DNA of 64,000 nucleotides from Lates calcarifer (GCF_001640805.2 NC_066847.1:25287504-25351503); one strand, 5' to 3'. Positions 46,565-57,589 are shown, numbered from the stretch's first letter. Notes: generated from the sequence alone by a model not told the origin. Numbers and translations: made by a program.

Positions 46565-46746
46565 CACATTTGAGTGAGTTTTCGACCCTATTTACTAATG
46601 GAAGCCTCTAAGGCCCCTGAGTTGCTATACATTTTTAATGATGTCAAATTGTCATTTCTTTCTGCTGTATGCTGTTCAAAAGAAAAAAAGAGAACACAGA
46701 ATCACAAACACAAATGAATAAATTGTGTGTAAACACAATAAAGAAC

Positions 46747-46772
46747 AAAAAAAAAAAAAAAAAAAAAAAAAA
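46747..46772. repeat. poly-A tract (26)
   Basis: This is an uninterrupted run of 26 A. It may mark an old retroposon tail, but no body is recognised. Confidence 0.93.
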
Positions 46773-47039
46773 CATGGTTGTCCAACATGGAGATTGTTCA
46801 GATTAAATCTCGGATTTTACTGAAAGAAACATCATTTGCATTATTTGAAGTGACAGCTTTTTCACTGCAGTAGTAGATATTATTTGGGCACATTAATTTC
46901 AAAGTATTTAAGGAATAAACTAAGAACATGTTATTGGTCTGTAATGGGAAATAGATTTAATGTAATGTTAATACAAATACTGATAATGTAAACAGGATGT
47001 AGAAGAGCAAATTGCTGCTGTTATGTGATAAACAGGGAT

Positions 47040-47740
47040 CTTCAAAATGTCAACTTTTCACAAGGTAAACTACACTTTTTCATTCAGAAAGCCCTAAATC
47101 AGCACACTCCTATTTCCATTTGTCACAGTCAGCACTGTGTAGTTATTGTGGTAATCATGGACAGGTCCTCGCCAAACATGCTGGACCCCATTTGATCCAA
47201 ATACATTTATTTTGGTTTCATCTGACCAAAGAATGTGCTGCCAATATTAACCAGGCCTCTTTTTATGTTCTTTGGCAAAGTTTAATCTTGTAGTTTTCTG
47301 ATTTTTCTTGGACGCCATCTGTAGAAGTTGACTTCATGCAATGTCCTTCTCACTGTCTGATCATTCACTGAGATGCCAATTTATGCAGATAATCCTTGTG
47401 CCAAGCCAGAAGCACGTACCAATCTGTTTTTCAATGCAAGGTTGTGTAAATAGCAAATTGTGTATGGCATCATTTTTTGAGGACGGCCACTGCGCCTTCT
47501 GTTATTGGTAGTAAAGCTCTTCCTGTTTCAGCTTATGTTCAGTAGCCTACTCATGCTGTTGTACCCTCTCCCATCTCTACAAAATCTCACAGTCTGGGTT
47601 CCGTGTGGTGCCATGCTGCATTAGACTCAGTCTAGGCCAAAACTGAGAAAGGTGTCACAAATCCTTTTATAAACTTGTTCATGAAATTAGCCGTAACTGG
47701 AAATCACAGGAGTACTCAGTTTTGCACAGATCCTCCCCTG
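47040..47740 (-). mobile_element. Tc1/mariner transposon remnant
   Basis: This is the footprint of the element around the transposase fossil, including about 120 bp of 5' flank (up to about 47740) resembling the untranslated leader of such elements. I could not define terminal inverted repeats or TA target sites, so the borders are approximate. The 3' half appears to be deleted. Confidence 0.65.
47085..47614 (-). pseudogene. Tc1-like transposase, N-terminal two-thirds, inactive
   Basis: Minus-strand translation, read across stops and frame changes, follows a Tc1/mariner transposase. The start codon is at 47614 (MAPHGTQTV...), followed by an N-terminal DNA-binding part. The GRP linker motif between the two helix-turn-helix units is at 47480-47488, then come DQTVRRTLHEV-like and NFYRWRPRK-like segments. 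WSDET, carrying the first catalytic Asp of the DD(E/D) triad, is at 47214-47228 (context HILWSDETKINVFGSNG). The frame is broken, with a stop after about 30 residues. A stop codon replaces the Trp expected in the VMVWG-like segment near 47088. The region encoding the second Asp (NDPKH-type) and the Glu is missing. Clearly dead. Confidence 0.85.
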
Positions 47741-47744
47741 CATT

Positions 47745-48285
47745 TGACTCAGAAACAGTATTAATTCTTGTATTTGTTTGTCAGTTACTGTCTTTTAAAT
47801 TAACTTTTTGGCTCATTTCAACAGTTGTTCCGAAGCACATGATGGCTTAAATTCATACTTTTGAAACACGAAGAAAGCTTATCTCCCATCGTTATTCCTA
47901 GGACTACAGTCTTTATAATATATCTCACTAAAGTAAAATAAAAATCTAGACTTGGAAATATTGAAAAAAAGTCATGTCTAAAGAAGACAGACACTGTGAT
48001 GAACAATGTTCCTCCTGTTTCATTCATCATTGTTTGGTTTTTAATCATGATATGGCTCCCTTTCCCCTCTTACCCTTTGCTAAGAACCAACCTGCCCTCA
48101 GGGTGAAGAGAGGAGACCTGCCTTTAATAGGGCCAACAACCTGACAAACCTTGCTCTGTCTTCAACGATATATTTTCACACTCAGACACACACACACACA
48201 CACAGATACACATATCTATCACACACATGTTCTCCACACAAGCACACGCTTTCAAACACACTCACACAAACACTAAAAATGAGTG
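47745..48285. other. non-coding spacer
   Basis: It has a CA-rich patch at 48184-48204 and further CACA words to 48275. No gene is recognised. Confidence 0.55.
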
Positions 48286-48289
48286 TTTC

Positions 48290-48625
48290 CGTTGGTGAGA
48301 AAGACGGGAGGCCGGCAACTCACCGTCAGAGTGACAGACTGCATTGTCCGAGTGAGCTTTGGTGGTTGTAACAAGCATCAGGACATTAGAGCAAACAAAA
48401 GCAGGATTGGGAGTGTCATCAATCAATCGGCTGACAGTTGACTTCAGTTTGTTTGTCCCACACTCTGCATAATAAGTGATTGGATCTCAGCTAATTAGAT
48501 ATTGGGTAATCAATCATTGCCAACAAGGCACTTGGCTGGCTGAGGGGACTCTCCCTTTGCGTGTGCCCGTTGTCATGAAATAAATTAGAAATAAAAATTA
48601 TTTAGTGCCAGCCAAAAGGTAATTC
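48290..48625. promoter_or_regulatory. enhancer-like island with PBX-HOX type site
   Basis: This complex block contains CTAATTAGA (48491-48499) and TAATCAATCA (48507-48516). The latter is the reverse complement of TGATTGATTA also found at 22165-22174. GTCATCAATCAATCGG lies at about 48415-48430. A regulatory role is inferred. Confidence 0.4.
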
Positions 48626-48629
48626 CCAC

Positions 48630-49550
48630 CAGTGAGCTGTCCAACCGCTGCCTTTGTGCAAAAGAGACACATGGAGAGAGGGCGGAGGGGGGTCTCATGT
48701 CCTAACCAATTACTGAAATATTCAGTTGAGGAATTTACATAATAAATGAAGCAATGAAATATTGATATATTTGCTTGGAATAATGTTTTACTGCATAAAC
48801 ATGCATCTAACAATATGTCCACATGGAAGCAAGCATTTTTCATATACGGAGCAACACGAACACACATAATGACTTTCAGAGTTGAACACTGATGTCATGT
48901 GCAAGCTTAGTTTAATGATTGAGGACCTGAAATATATGTTAAAAAAAATACGTAATTTAATTAATGTGGGTGGTAGCATATTGTTGTGTTATCTTACCAA
49001 ACATATTCCCTTCAAAATATGAATAGTGGTAATGAAAACAGGTATTTAAATCAACTTTAAATTGTTAGAATTAAATTTTACAACAAAAGTTTGGTGATAA
49101 TTCTGCTTAGACTGGAGCAGATGGTGTATGATAGCAGGTAGCTCTTTCAAATTCTACTGAGAGCGAGCCGCGCCAATGAAACACACGCAGTATTTGTAGT
49201 GTCACAGTTTGTTCCCACCTTCTCTCTTCACGCTGTCAAAACGTCTCCCTCACGCCTTCTCTTTTTGAGCCCAGCCAACAATGTTAGCTCCTCATATTTT
49301 TTTTTTTTCACCCTCAGGTAGCCCCTGTAAGATGCACAATGTGTGTCTCCACCAATGCTGCAAGGACACTAAACATGCAGTTGGGGAAATCATAAGACAG
49401 GACAGATAGAGAGGAAGTGAGAAGGAGGGAGGAGGAAAGAGAGAAGGAGACAGAAAAGTACAAGTGAGGAGAGATAGAAGTTAGGAACAAATGACGGAAT
49501 GAGTGATAGTGAGAGAGGGAGAGAGAGAGACCACTGCTCAAGGTGGAGGG
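48630..49550. other. AT-rich spacer then purine-rich patch
   Basis: A T run lies at 49299-49309 and a GA-rich tract at 49395-49535. No gene is recognised. The Ser/Leu-rich minus frame is an artefact. Confidence 0.55.
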
Positions 49551-49559
49551 AACACTCCT

Positions 49560-50010
49560 TTATTTATTTTACATAAAGCCAGAATGTAAGTAAGTAAAGC
49601 AGCCAGCTGGGCCTCAGTCTCTCAGCAGTGTGTCGGAGCCTGTCACCGCCACTGCCACCGAGACAGCTACAAGTTTACAACAGCTGCCGACTAATGTTTG
49701 ATCAGTGATAAAATATGCCAGGGTGACAACACCATGCTGCCCGTGCATTTGTGGGGGCCTTGCACATTAAAAATTCAGTGCCTGGCAAGTATAGAGGGCC
49801 GCTCCCCGCCCGCTGTCCCAGAGCCCCCACCCCCAAAGGTATACCCAGGGACAGAGACAACTTCACAAGATGTCAGGAACCATCTCCGTTTTGTGTTCAA
49901 TGGGTGAGCCTTCCCTCTATGTAAACCCGCCCTCACATCGGCTTTTGTACAGGAGGACCACCGCTGAGACCTCCGGCACCACACAGGCAGAGAAGGAGAA
50001 TTCAGTGGAA
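49560..50010. promoter_or_regulatory. strong enhancer-like island
   Basis: About 450 bp of GC-balanced complex sequence without microsatellites include GCCACTGCCACCGAGACAGC near 49649-49668 and CCGACTAATGTTTGATCAG near 49687-49705. Two overlapping frames on opposite strands (49698-49907 and 49775-50122) have no known domain. Function is inferred. Confidence 0.4.
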
Positions 50011-50014
50011 AGTA

Positions 50015-50375
50015 CCAGATGACACTGACAGTGGACAAATAGGGCAAACGTGGATGACGTGTTACACGTATTACAGTAAGCTCTGTGGAAGAAACCACTG
50101 AAGGAAAGTGTACAACTAACAAAAATATTGTTTATAGTTCTTTTCAATTTTCTTTCAATTTTCAATTTAATTTTCAACTCAACACATTTTTGTCAAAGGC
50201 ATGGAAGCATATTTTAAATTTTATCAGCATAATAGAAAAAAAATCTTTAAGATTATGTCATCTCTGCCTTTCCATACTCCTTGATTTAAAGGTTAAAAAC
50301 ACACTCCATTATTTCAGCATTTTAAAACTTGATGTCATTGTATGACATTGTTTATAAGGTATTTAAAAGGTTTAT
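50015..50375. other. AT-rich spacer
   Basis: TTTCAATTT words repeat at 50142-50177. No gene is recognised. Confidence 0.55.
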
Positions 50376-50379
50376 AAGG

Positions 50380-50575
50380 TTAAGTAGAGCTTCATCATTG
50401 ACTATGTTAAAAGGCGGTTTCGTCCTTTCTTTTCTGAGGCTCTTCCAGCTGTCTGGTTGTCTGTTTGTTCACGGGGAAGCCAACAACGTGGGCATGCCAA
50501 GGAGAGTCTCCTGGTAAATGTCAACTGTCAGAGAATTGAGGCTTCCTCATCAATCGCCCTGCCATGGAGCTCTGG
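50380..50575. promoter_or_regulatory. candidate non-coding conserved island
   Basis: This complex block is followed by a purine-rich patch. Compositional inference only. Confidence 0.28.
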
Positions 50576-50734
50576 GCAATGAAACCCCCTCCAAGGAACA
50601 CCAGAGAAATAGAGAGAGGAAAAGAGAAGAGAACACAATAGCACTGAATAACTGGAGGAAGTCATGGTCAAAAAAGAGAGAGAGTGAGTATGAGCGAATC
50701 AGATTTCCCTTCCCCTGTGACAAGGTCCTCTGAC

Positions 50735-50935
50735 AGTTCTGTTGCCGGCAGTCTGAGCAGTAGGCTATGATTGCCAGAGTGCATTAGAGGCCCTGTGTGT
50801 AATTTGACATCTCAATATTGAAATAGTAATGCATCCTCACACAGCATAAATTGCTGCCTAGTAATTGGATTCCAGACATGCGGAGCAGGGAACCGAGATG
50901 TCCTTGCAAGCTTGATAATGCTGTGTCATGGTGGC
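50735..50935. promoter_or_regulatory. candidate enhancer-like island
   Basis: This complex block includes GTGTGTAATTTGACATC, TAGTAATTGGATTCC (50860-50874) and CTTGATAATGCTGTGTCATG (50911-50930). It ends at a GA repeat. Function is inferred. Confidence 0.36.
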
Positions 50936-50936
50936 T

Positions 50937-50978
50937 AGAGAGAGAGACAGAGAGGGAGAGAGAGAGAGAGAGAGAGAG
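50937..50978. repeat. (GA)n microsatellite
   Basis: This is a GA array with small interruptions. The minus frames with Ser/Leu runs are artefacts. Confidence 0.97.
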
Positions 50979-51029
50979 CTGCAATGATGTTCAAATGAAG
51001 AAGAAAAGAAAATGAAAAGAAAAATAAAA

Positions 51030-51425
51030 TGATGTGGGTCTGCAGTGTGGGAATGGCATTTTACCCTCCCTCTGTATGTGAGACGAGGCCATTTTAAAAG
51101 TCTGGTAAATACTGTTAGAGTGCACATCAAACCACATTCAACATGTTACACCCCCGCAGACACACACCTGTGCGGCAGACGCAGCGCGTCCTCTGCTCTT
51201 TTGTTCCTCCTTGTTCAGTTGCGGCTTCTTGCCCACTTAAATAATTCAGTCCAAGTGAGAATCAGCATATCTTACAGCATACTTAACATGCCAAAAAGAG
51301 CAACAGACAAGGGACAGGAGGCCCGGCTTCAATTAGGTCTTTTGTTACAGACAATAGGGCGACAAATTCATTTTGTTACAATGCCCGCCACATTGTGAGC
51401 CATCAATTTTGTACCTGGCTCTTTC
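51030..51425. promoter_or_regulatory. strong enhancer-like island
   Basis: About 395 bp of complex sequence include CACTTAAATAATTCAGTCC near 51234-51252 and GGCTTCAATTAGGTC near 51325-51339. The 117-codon plus frame 51045-51398 shows no recognised domain, so a coding origin is unlikely but not excluded. Function is inferred. Confidence 0.42.
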
Positions 51426-51599
51426 CTCCGCCCTCTCTCCCCTCCTCTCGTGTTTTTTTGTTTGGCTAATGCTGTTGACGTCTGTGCCCACTCCCTTTCC
51501 CTGCCTCGTTTTATCGTTACACCATGAGCTCCAGGTATCAGGTGTTTCTGTGTGCACGTGTGTTTATATGTGTGTGTGTATGTGTGTGTCCATGGGACT

Positions 51600-51740
51600 G
51601 GATATTGAGTTACCCGGGATCAAGTGACGGTGGAGCCTCGAAAAGAGCCGGCTATTCTTCAGGGTCGCTGAGATACTGCCGACTAATTGGATGAGGTGTA
51701 AGTCAAGCCAACAGGCCTCAGACTTTGATGTGACACACAG
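51600..51740. promoter_or_regulatory. candidate enhancer-like island
   Basis: This complex block has GAGTTACCCGGGATCAAGTG near 51607-51626 and GCCGACTAATTGGATGAGG near 51678-51696. Function is inferred. Confidence 0.34.
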
Positions 51741-51754
51741 GAGAGAGAAAGAGA

Positions 51755-51783
51755 GGGGGAGACAGGGGGGTGGGGGTGGGGGG
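51755..51783 (+). other. G-quadruplex motif
   Basis: Four G runs of 5, 6, 5 and 6 bases are separated by loops of 5, 1 and 1 bases. This fits the G3+N1-7 rule very well. Confidence 0.8.
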
Positions 51784-51784
51784 A

Positions 51785-52725
51785 GACAGAAAGGTGCCGC
51801 ACGCACGTCACTGTTAGTTCCAAACACGAGGCCTTTGTACCCACCTCCACCTGTTCACACACACGTGCGCGTTGCAAATGGTTGCGATCCACTTCGTTTA
51901 TGGTGGTTCATTAATTTTGCAAGCAGTTCTTTGGTTTCCTTATGTTTAGCTACTTGCTTTTCATTTGCTCCTCCTTGTTTGTTTGCTGTTTCATTGTATA
52001 CAGGAAATGTAGAAGGTAATTGACCAAAACCAGTTATATTTTTTTCTCCACGATTATAAATGAAGAAGAAAATATCTCACACAATTTGTTGATAAGCTGG
52101 TTGAGATGTTGAGCAGAATAAAACCAGTATATTTGTCTTATTTAAGTGATGTGAACTGACTTGTAATATAAGTTCATGAAATAATGTCACATTATGCCGA
52201 CAGTTTATCCACCCTTAAAAAAAAGTATAAAATGAGACTTATACAATTGTGATAAGGACACTTAAATTAAGTTTTAAAACATTTCATCTTATATTACATG
52301 AAATTAAACAAACATAATTACATAAAAATAGTTGTTCTGGAGGGAAATGATCCATTGCATCAACAAATACCAGTAAAATATGAATAAGAATTTAGCAAAC
52401 TGAGCCATTAAAGAACAAACACACATATTAAACAGTAATATAAGTATTAAGAGGATAATAAATCAATATTCCGGATGTGTTCACTTCTCTTTACATTGGT
52501 AGATATGTATATATATATACATATGAAGGCTTACTGATGCAATCTGCTGATCACACATGTAAAGAGATGCTATTCATCAAAAATGTCATGTGCACAGCAG
52601 CACACACTATATGGACAATGGAATAAATATTATTCTAGAGACTCTTTTGGCAGTACAAGTGCCTTAACACAGACTTTTCAACTTGTCTCAGAACCTAGGT
52701 TCTTAGAAACAAAAGCAGTGTAAAT
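51785..52725. other. AT-rich non-coding spacer
   Basis: It contains a perfect 22-bp AT palindrome at 52503-52524. No gene is recognised. Confidence 0.5.
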
Positions 52726-52789
52726 GTTGGTGACTGTGGGCAAAAAGGACAGGGAATAAGGTTGAGGCTAAGGGGCTACTGTAGCTTCA

Positions 52790-53090
52790 ACAACTTACTA
52801 CAGTGTGTTGTGTCCACTCTGGAGCTGCCTCCAGCTTGTCAAGGCTGAGCTCAACAACATAGTCGGCCTTTATCACCAATTTGTTAATCCTGTCATAGCA
52901 CTGCCTTTTCCAAAATGTCACTGCAAAGGACAGCACAGTGGCAGCAACTGATTATATGTATTTAAAAAAAAAAAAAAAAAGTCTGTTAAATGTGCTAAAG
53001 GACTCCAGCAGTCCAGCCTTTGTGATATGATATCACCAGATACTTAAAAGACAGAGCTTGTCATCAACTCTCACTTCTTCTGGGCTAAAG
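52790..53090 (-). mobile_element. non-LTR retrotransposon fragment (ORF2 C-terminal part), degraded
   Basis: The minus-strand translation of about 52950-52810 gives VAATVLSFAVTFWKRQ and then YDRINKLVIKADYVVELSLDKLE. This follows the C-terminal segment after the reverse-transcriptase domain in fish LINE ORF2 proteins (S.LLFALT.WGGN...DK.RLNK.IKKAS.VVG..LDSLE). Upstream on the minus strand (53090-52990) a broken stretch resembles the preceding 'R.YFLR.L.SFNVC' segment, interrupted by the T/A homopolymer 52963-52980. Stops and indels show it is dead. Clade not assigned. Confidence 0.6.
52963..52980. repeat. poly-A tract inside LINE fossil
   Basis: This A run of about 18 bases splits the two recognisable halves of the LINE fragment. 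It is an expansion or insertion. Confidence 0.9.
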
Positions 53091-53094
53091 AGGT

Positions 53095-54220
53095 AGAAAA
53101 AATAGAATGGGGTGGAGGGGAGAAAGGGGGCATGCGGGGTGAAGTTACAGCAACAGCTGGTGTATCCTGGGATGCTGGCCAGGATGTTGACTCTCTCTTT
53201 CACCTCCCATCTGCTTTCATATTACCTACAATCCCTTGTCTACATTCCCTCTTGCTCTTATTCTGTGTTCATACCTACTGTATATTTCTATGTCTTGACC
53301 TGCCACTGCCTTACTTCATTTTCTGTCTTTCCCTCTCTTTTTTTTCATAATGTGAGCCAGTGACACCCCTGTAACAGCTAGGCCAGGATACCTACTGCGC
53401 TGTACTGTACTAAGGGGTCCAGCTGTGGACCTCCTCAGACAGTGCAACCATCTCCTTCAATGAGTGAAGAGAATTCAGAAACAAACACCAATGATACACA
53501 AACAACCCGATTAAAGTTAGACTCATTTAAATGACCTTTTAAAGATGATTTCCATTTGTTTTATACAATGGTAGTGTAGGAGAGCCAGAATGAATTCAGG
53601 CACACATCAAAATTACATGCCTCGATCTTACGGGCCACAACATATAGGATTTGTCTGTCTGACCCAAAATAACAGCCGCTATGGCATGCAGCAATCACAT
53701 ATATTAACCTTTAAAATATTCAGAGAAATTACTAAAGCAAGGTTAGCAGCTGCACCAGGATGCAAACTGTACGCACAGACACAGTGGGATTTGTGTGTGC
53801 TCTACACCTTAATGCCACATTGTTGGCTTCGTCTTAAATGTCACGACAGGACATGCCATATTGAATGTAATTATGATATGAACACATTGTAGTCGCTTGT
53901 GTTGTGTGCTCTATTCACCGTGTTCAATTGTCTGCGCTTTGGTAGTGTTTTTCAAATGGTAAAATCACAGAGAGGCCATTGTATGTCGCAGAGTAGACTG
54001 ACATGTCCCACATTGTTAAAATAATCCTTTTAAAATGTGTGAAATAATTTAGTTCCCATAATCCCTAAAATCCCCAGTAAGTATTACAGGGTAAGGAATG
54101 GATGGAAAATGACTATTTACACAAGAAAGGAGGGAATCATTAAGGGTATTTCACTGCAAGGGTAATTTGACATGCAATTTGCAGTAAAATGCTTAAATGG
54201 TTAAAAAAAAATGAAAGAAA
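53095..54220. other. non-coding spacer
   Basis: A CT-rich patch lies at 53190-53345. The 100-codon plus frame 53590-53892 shows no known domain. No gene is recognised. Confidence 0.5.
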
Positions 54221-54224
54221 AAAG

Positions 54225-54548
54225 TCGGCTCTATAGGTTTCCCATCTGGCTCTAACTAACTCATCTTGGCACCCTGCATTGTTAGAAGTGCTACTTGCCC
54301 TCTCTCTATTCACAGTGGGCTTTAATCTCGAGCGGGTAGCACAATTATTGGAGTGGCTGTACAACTGCGGGGACTTTTTTGATTTGGAGTGCTGTTTATT
54401 AGCTTGAAGCATCTGGGCAAGGATCTTGTGATTAATTGGGGTGAGCCGCCCCCGATATAACAAGGTCAGCCCTCGCCAAACCTTCTTCACTCTTTCCATT
54501 TACATCAATTAGAACTAAGAGGGGCAGAGCTGCGCCTTTGGCCGACGC
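54225..54548. promoter_or_regulatory. strong enhancer-like island
   Basis: About 320 bp of dense complex sequence include GGCTTTAATCTCGAGCGGG (54318-54336), GCACAATTATTGGAG, GTGATTAATTGGGG (54428-54441) and CATCAATTAGAAC. The 119-codon minus frame 54140-54499 shows no known domain. It stops at a CA repeat. Function is inferred. Confidence 0.43.
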
Positions 54549-54550
54549 CG

Positions 54551-54573
54551 ACACACACACACACACACACACA
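54551..54573. repeat. (CA)n microsatellite
   Basis: This is a perfect CA run between two islands. Confidence 0.97.
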
Positions 54574-54674
54574 GAAAAGGACAGAGAGACAATATGTGTG
54601 TAAGAGAGAGTGTGTAATAAAGAGAATCATATAGAGAATATGGGAGAGACAGAGAAAAAAAGACATATATGTTG

Positions 54675-54900
54675 CACCAGCCAATCTTCATTTAAATATA
54701 GCTCAGAGAGTGGCCTTTAATTAATTTAATGCAAATGAGACTTTTTGCTACATGTTTCTGTGCCGCTTTAACCACTTTACTACTACCATTGCACAACGTC
54801 AGCCAATTAGAGAGCCAGTATGACTGCTTTAAGAGGAAGGAATGGAGTAAAGTGGTTAATCTAATAACAGTGTAGGAGACGGTGCTATATGTGAGCAAAG
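54675..54900. promoter_or_regulatory. enhancer-like island with octamer and inverted repeat
   Basis: The block holds TTTAATTAATTTA, a perfect POU octamer ATGCAAAT (54729-54736) and a 14-bp perfect inverted repeat (54768-54781 with 54846-54859). A regulatory role is inferred. Confidence 0.42.
54768..54859. repeat. perfect 14-bp inverted repeat, 64-nt spacer
   Basis: TTAACCACTTTACT (54768-54781) and AGTAAAGTGGTTAA (54846-54859) are exact reverse complements. Each arm holds AACCAC, a RUNX-type core. Similarity stops at the arm ends and no target duplication is apparent, so it does not look like a MITE. Confidence 0.88.
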
Positions 54901-54904
54901 GGAA

Positions 54905-55185
54905 GATTTGTGTGATTTTATGTTGTTTTCAGTTTGTTTTTTGGTATCTTTTTGTGTTGTTAATTCTTTTTATTCATTCTTTCTGTTATCTGTTTATTTT
55001 CTTATGGTGGAAGCAGGGGGTGCTGATTCTACTGACCTGTCTGATGTAAGTCACCGTGTGGCCCATGCTCTTAAGAGTGTGTTGCAAACCGGGAGTGTCA
55101 CACTATCCTCTGGCTTTTGTGTCTCTCTCCCTAATTGACTTTATATTCATTAGTAAATCATATTATGATTATATGCTCATCAACC
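54905..55185. other. T-rich spacer
   Basis: No gene is recognised. The hydrophobic plus-strand frame is a composition effect. Confidence 0.5.
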
Positions 55186-55250
55186 CGGGATCCCCTTCTG
55201 TGCCAATGGCAGCCCACCCACTCGCTGAAATTATGAATGCTATTATAGAG

Positions 55251-55251
<1 letters not shown>

Positions 55252-55284
<33 letters not shown>
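55252..55284. repeat. (CA)n microsatellite
   Basis: This is a perfect CA array of about 32 bp. Confidence 0.98.
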
Positions 55285-55286
<2 letters not shown>

Positions 55287-55367
55287 TCTGAAAGCTATCC
55301 AAATACAGCATGTACAGTAGAAGGCGTTTTCTGTTACTTCAGATAGAGGGCGGCCTTGTGTCAGCTA

Positions 55368-55371
<4 letters not shown>

Positions 55372-55434
<63 letters not shown>

Positions 55435-55446
55435 TCTCTCTCTTTC
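55372..55446. repeat. (CT)n microsatellite
   Basis: This CT array of about 75 bp has single interruptions (GC, TG, TTT). It lies 90 bp from the CA array. Confidence 0.98.
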
Positions 55447-55449
55447 TCA

Positions 55450-56875
55450 CCAGTCATATGGAGGAACACAAGAGGTCAGGGAAATGTATTGAAGATAAGG
55501 CTATTATATAGCATATCCCAAGACACTTATTTTCATTTTTTGACAATGAGATTGTTTTCTTTAATATATTTATATAGTTATTTTTTTACTCAGTTTTCTT
55601 CATTCTCACACTGTCACAGTTTCCAATAGGTAATACGAGGAAGAAACAGACAAGAATTTAAGGAATTCAATGATTTTATTAGTTCTCTCTCTTTAGGTTC
55701 ACTAGTTTGGGTCATATTCAAAACATACTCAGTGGCGTTCCACTGTGTTCAATATGCTATATGCATCTCTTTTTTTATCATGAATAACTTTCAATAAGTC
55801 TCTGAAGAGCGATCCAACAGTCTCCAAATCCTCACTTTGTACCGTCATGAAACTGTACTCTGACAACTTACTCAACAACTGTTTGACTAAGAGAAGACAT
55901 TATTTCAAAGGTGAGCTGTTTTTTTATTTAACAGCAAAGGCTGCAGTAAACACTCTAACAGTGATTTAGGGCAGATGGAGGATGGGACAGTCTCACCATG
56001 ACTGCCATAATCAGCCCTGATTGGTCACAATGTATAGGGTAAAAAAAAAGGAAGGAAAACAATAGAGCAGAAGAGGAAGAAAAAAAGATGGCTGACCACA
56101 ACGTTTCCTCCACCATCAGATAAGGAGACAATATGTGGATGAACACATGTTTTCGACTGTAGATTATGACGGAGCACTGTTATTTCCTGTACGAATACAC
56201 TTTCAATTTCCTGCCCGGCACTTTAGTTTTATTACATTGATAACACGATACCATCGGCCGTAGCCATGGGGACGAACCAACAGTGCTTACAATAGAAGAG
56301 AGTGATAAGAGAAATGATGTGAAAGACAGAATAAAAGAGAGAAGATAGGATAGGGCTGAGAACAATCAGCCCTGACAGGAGTCTGCTTGCAGCCAGCAGG
56401 ATGATCATAATTACTATTATTTAACCATTAGTTACAAAAGACCATGTTATAAAGAACACCATTTCCCCAATTATGATTCTTGAGTCCTTTTCAAGGCATT
56501 TCTTGATTAGGATTTCTTTGTGGACTCTATTCAGTGTAATTGTGTGTACTCAGTGAGCATTAGCTCTGTATTAAAAGCCTGATATCACATCTGTTTGGTC
56601 ATTTGATGGAGTGTATATGGGAATCCATCAACTGTTCAAGTTTCAAGTCATTGTCCATAATGACAAAATCTGCGTTTGGAAAAGATTGTGTCGATGACAA
56701 TGATGTTGTTCCACATACGTTCAAGACAGTGTGAAGACAGAGGAAAACCAATGCACATGTTCCTATGTGTGTGCGTGCACAGATACAACAAGCACATATC
56801 TGTGCGTGTGTCTTTCTCTCCGTCCTTGTGTCCCCTCAGGCTCTAGTCAGTGACCCTCGTGTTTCCACAAAGGTC
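55450..56875. other. AT-rich non-coding spacer
   Basis: A T-run lies at 55919-55926 and an A-rich purine patch at 56041-56090. No gene or repeat family is recognised. Confidence 0.5.
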
Positions 56876-56879
56876 CACA

Positions 56880-57155
56880 AAACGATTTCCTAGCGGCGCT
56901 GCAAATTTCCAGCCAGGTCCTGATCCCCACTTAGACCAATTGGAGTCAATTTGTTATTGCAAATATAAATTTGGTAACTTGTAATATCCAGTGAGCCAGG
57001 CAGGGGAGGCCACTGGCAAAGGCCAATGCTATTTTCACTTCTGACCCCTCATTGAGGCGAGTCTTTGTTAGCTTAGGCATTCAGCTGCCAATCACAGCAG
57101 AGTTTTTCATTAAATTCACTTGAGAAACTCCCCAGGTCCCAACTGGGCAGCTACC
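56880..57155. promoter_or_regulatory. strong enhancer-like island
   Basis: About 275 bp of complex sequence include TAGCGGCGCTGCAAATTTCC (56892-56911), CCAATTGGAGTCAATTTG (56937-56954) and GCCAATCACAGC (57087-57098). No frame of note is present. Function is inferred. Confidence 0.42.
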
Positions 57156-57159
57156 ACAA

Positions 57160-57585
57160 GAATTCATGGGATGGGGGATTCTTCTGAAAATAACTGAAGA
57201 AGAAATGCTGACCTGGTTCTCATTGCTGTGTTTAAATATGTCCATAAACAGCAGGGGGATAATCAATTTTACCTACCATAATTCTAACTCAGTGGTTTTG
57301 AAGAAAGACACTGAAATTCTTTTTTTGCATTTTATAAACTATACAGGATGTTTTTTTTCCATATTTATGGAATACTAAGTATTTGACTTTAAAATATTAA
57401 ATATTTACATACAAAGTCTGACTTCTTCATAATGTACAGTAACAAATAATTTTGTAATTAGAAGATATGGAGTGACCATGTATGTGTGTCTGCGGTGTGG
57501 GGGTGAGAGGGGAAAAGAGTGGGCAGTAGAAGTGTGAATACTTGCTTGACTCCTTGGCCTGAGGCAGCACACACATAGACACACA
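57160..57585. other. AT-rich spacer
   Basis: It ends with a CA-rich patch at 57570-57592. No gene is recognised. Confidence 0.5.
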
Positions 57586-57589
57586 CACA

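Larger units (their letters stand above)
46160..47080. other. non-coding spacer with simple repeats
   Basis: It contains CA-rich patches (46254-46268, 46316-46331), the CT/GT compound array at 46494-46564 and the A run at 46747-46772. No gene is recognised. Confidence 0.6.
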
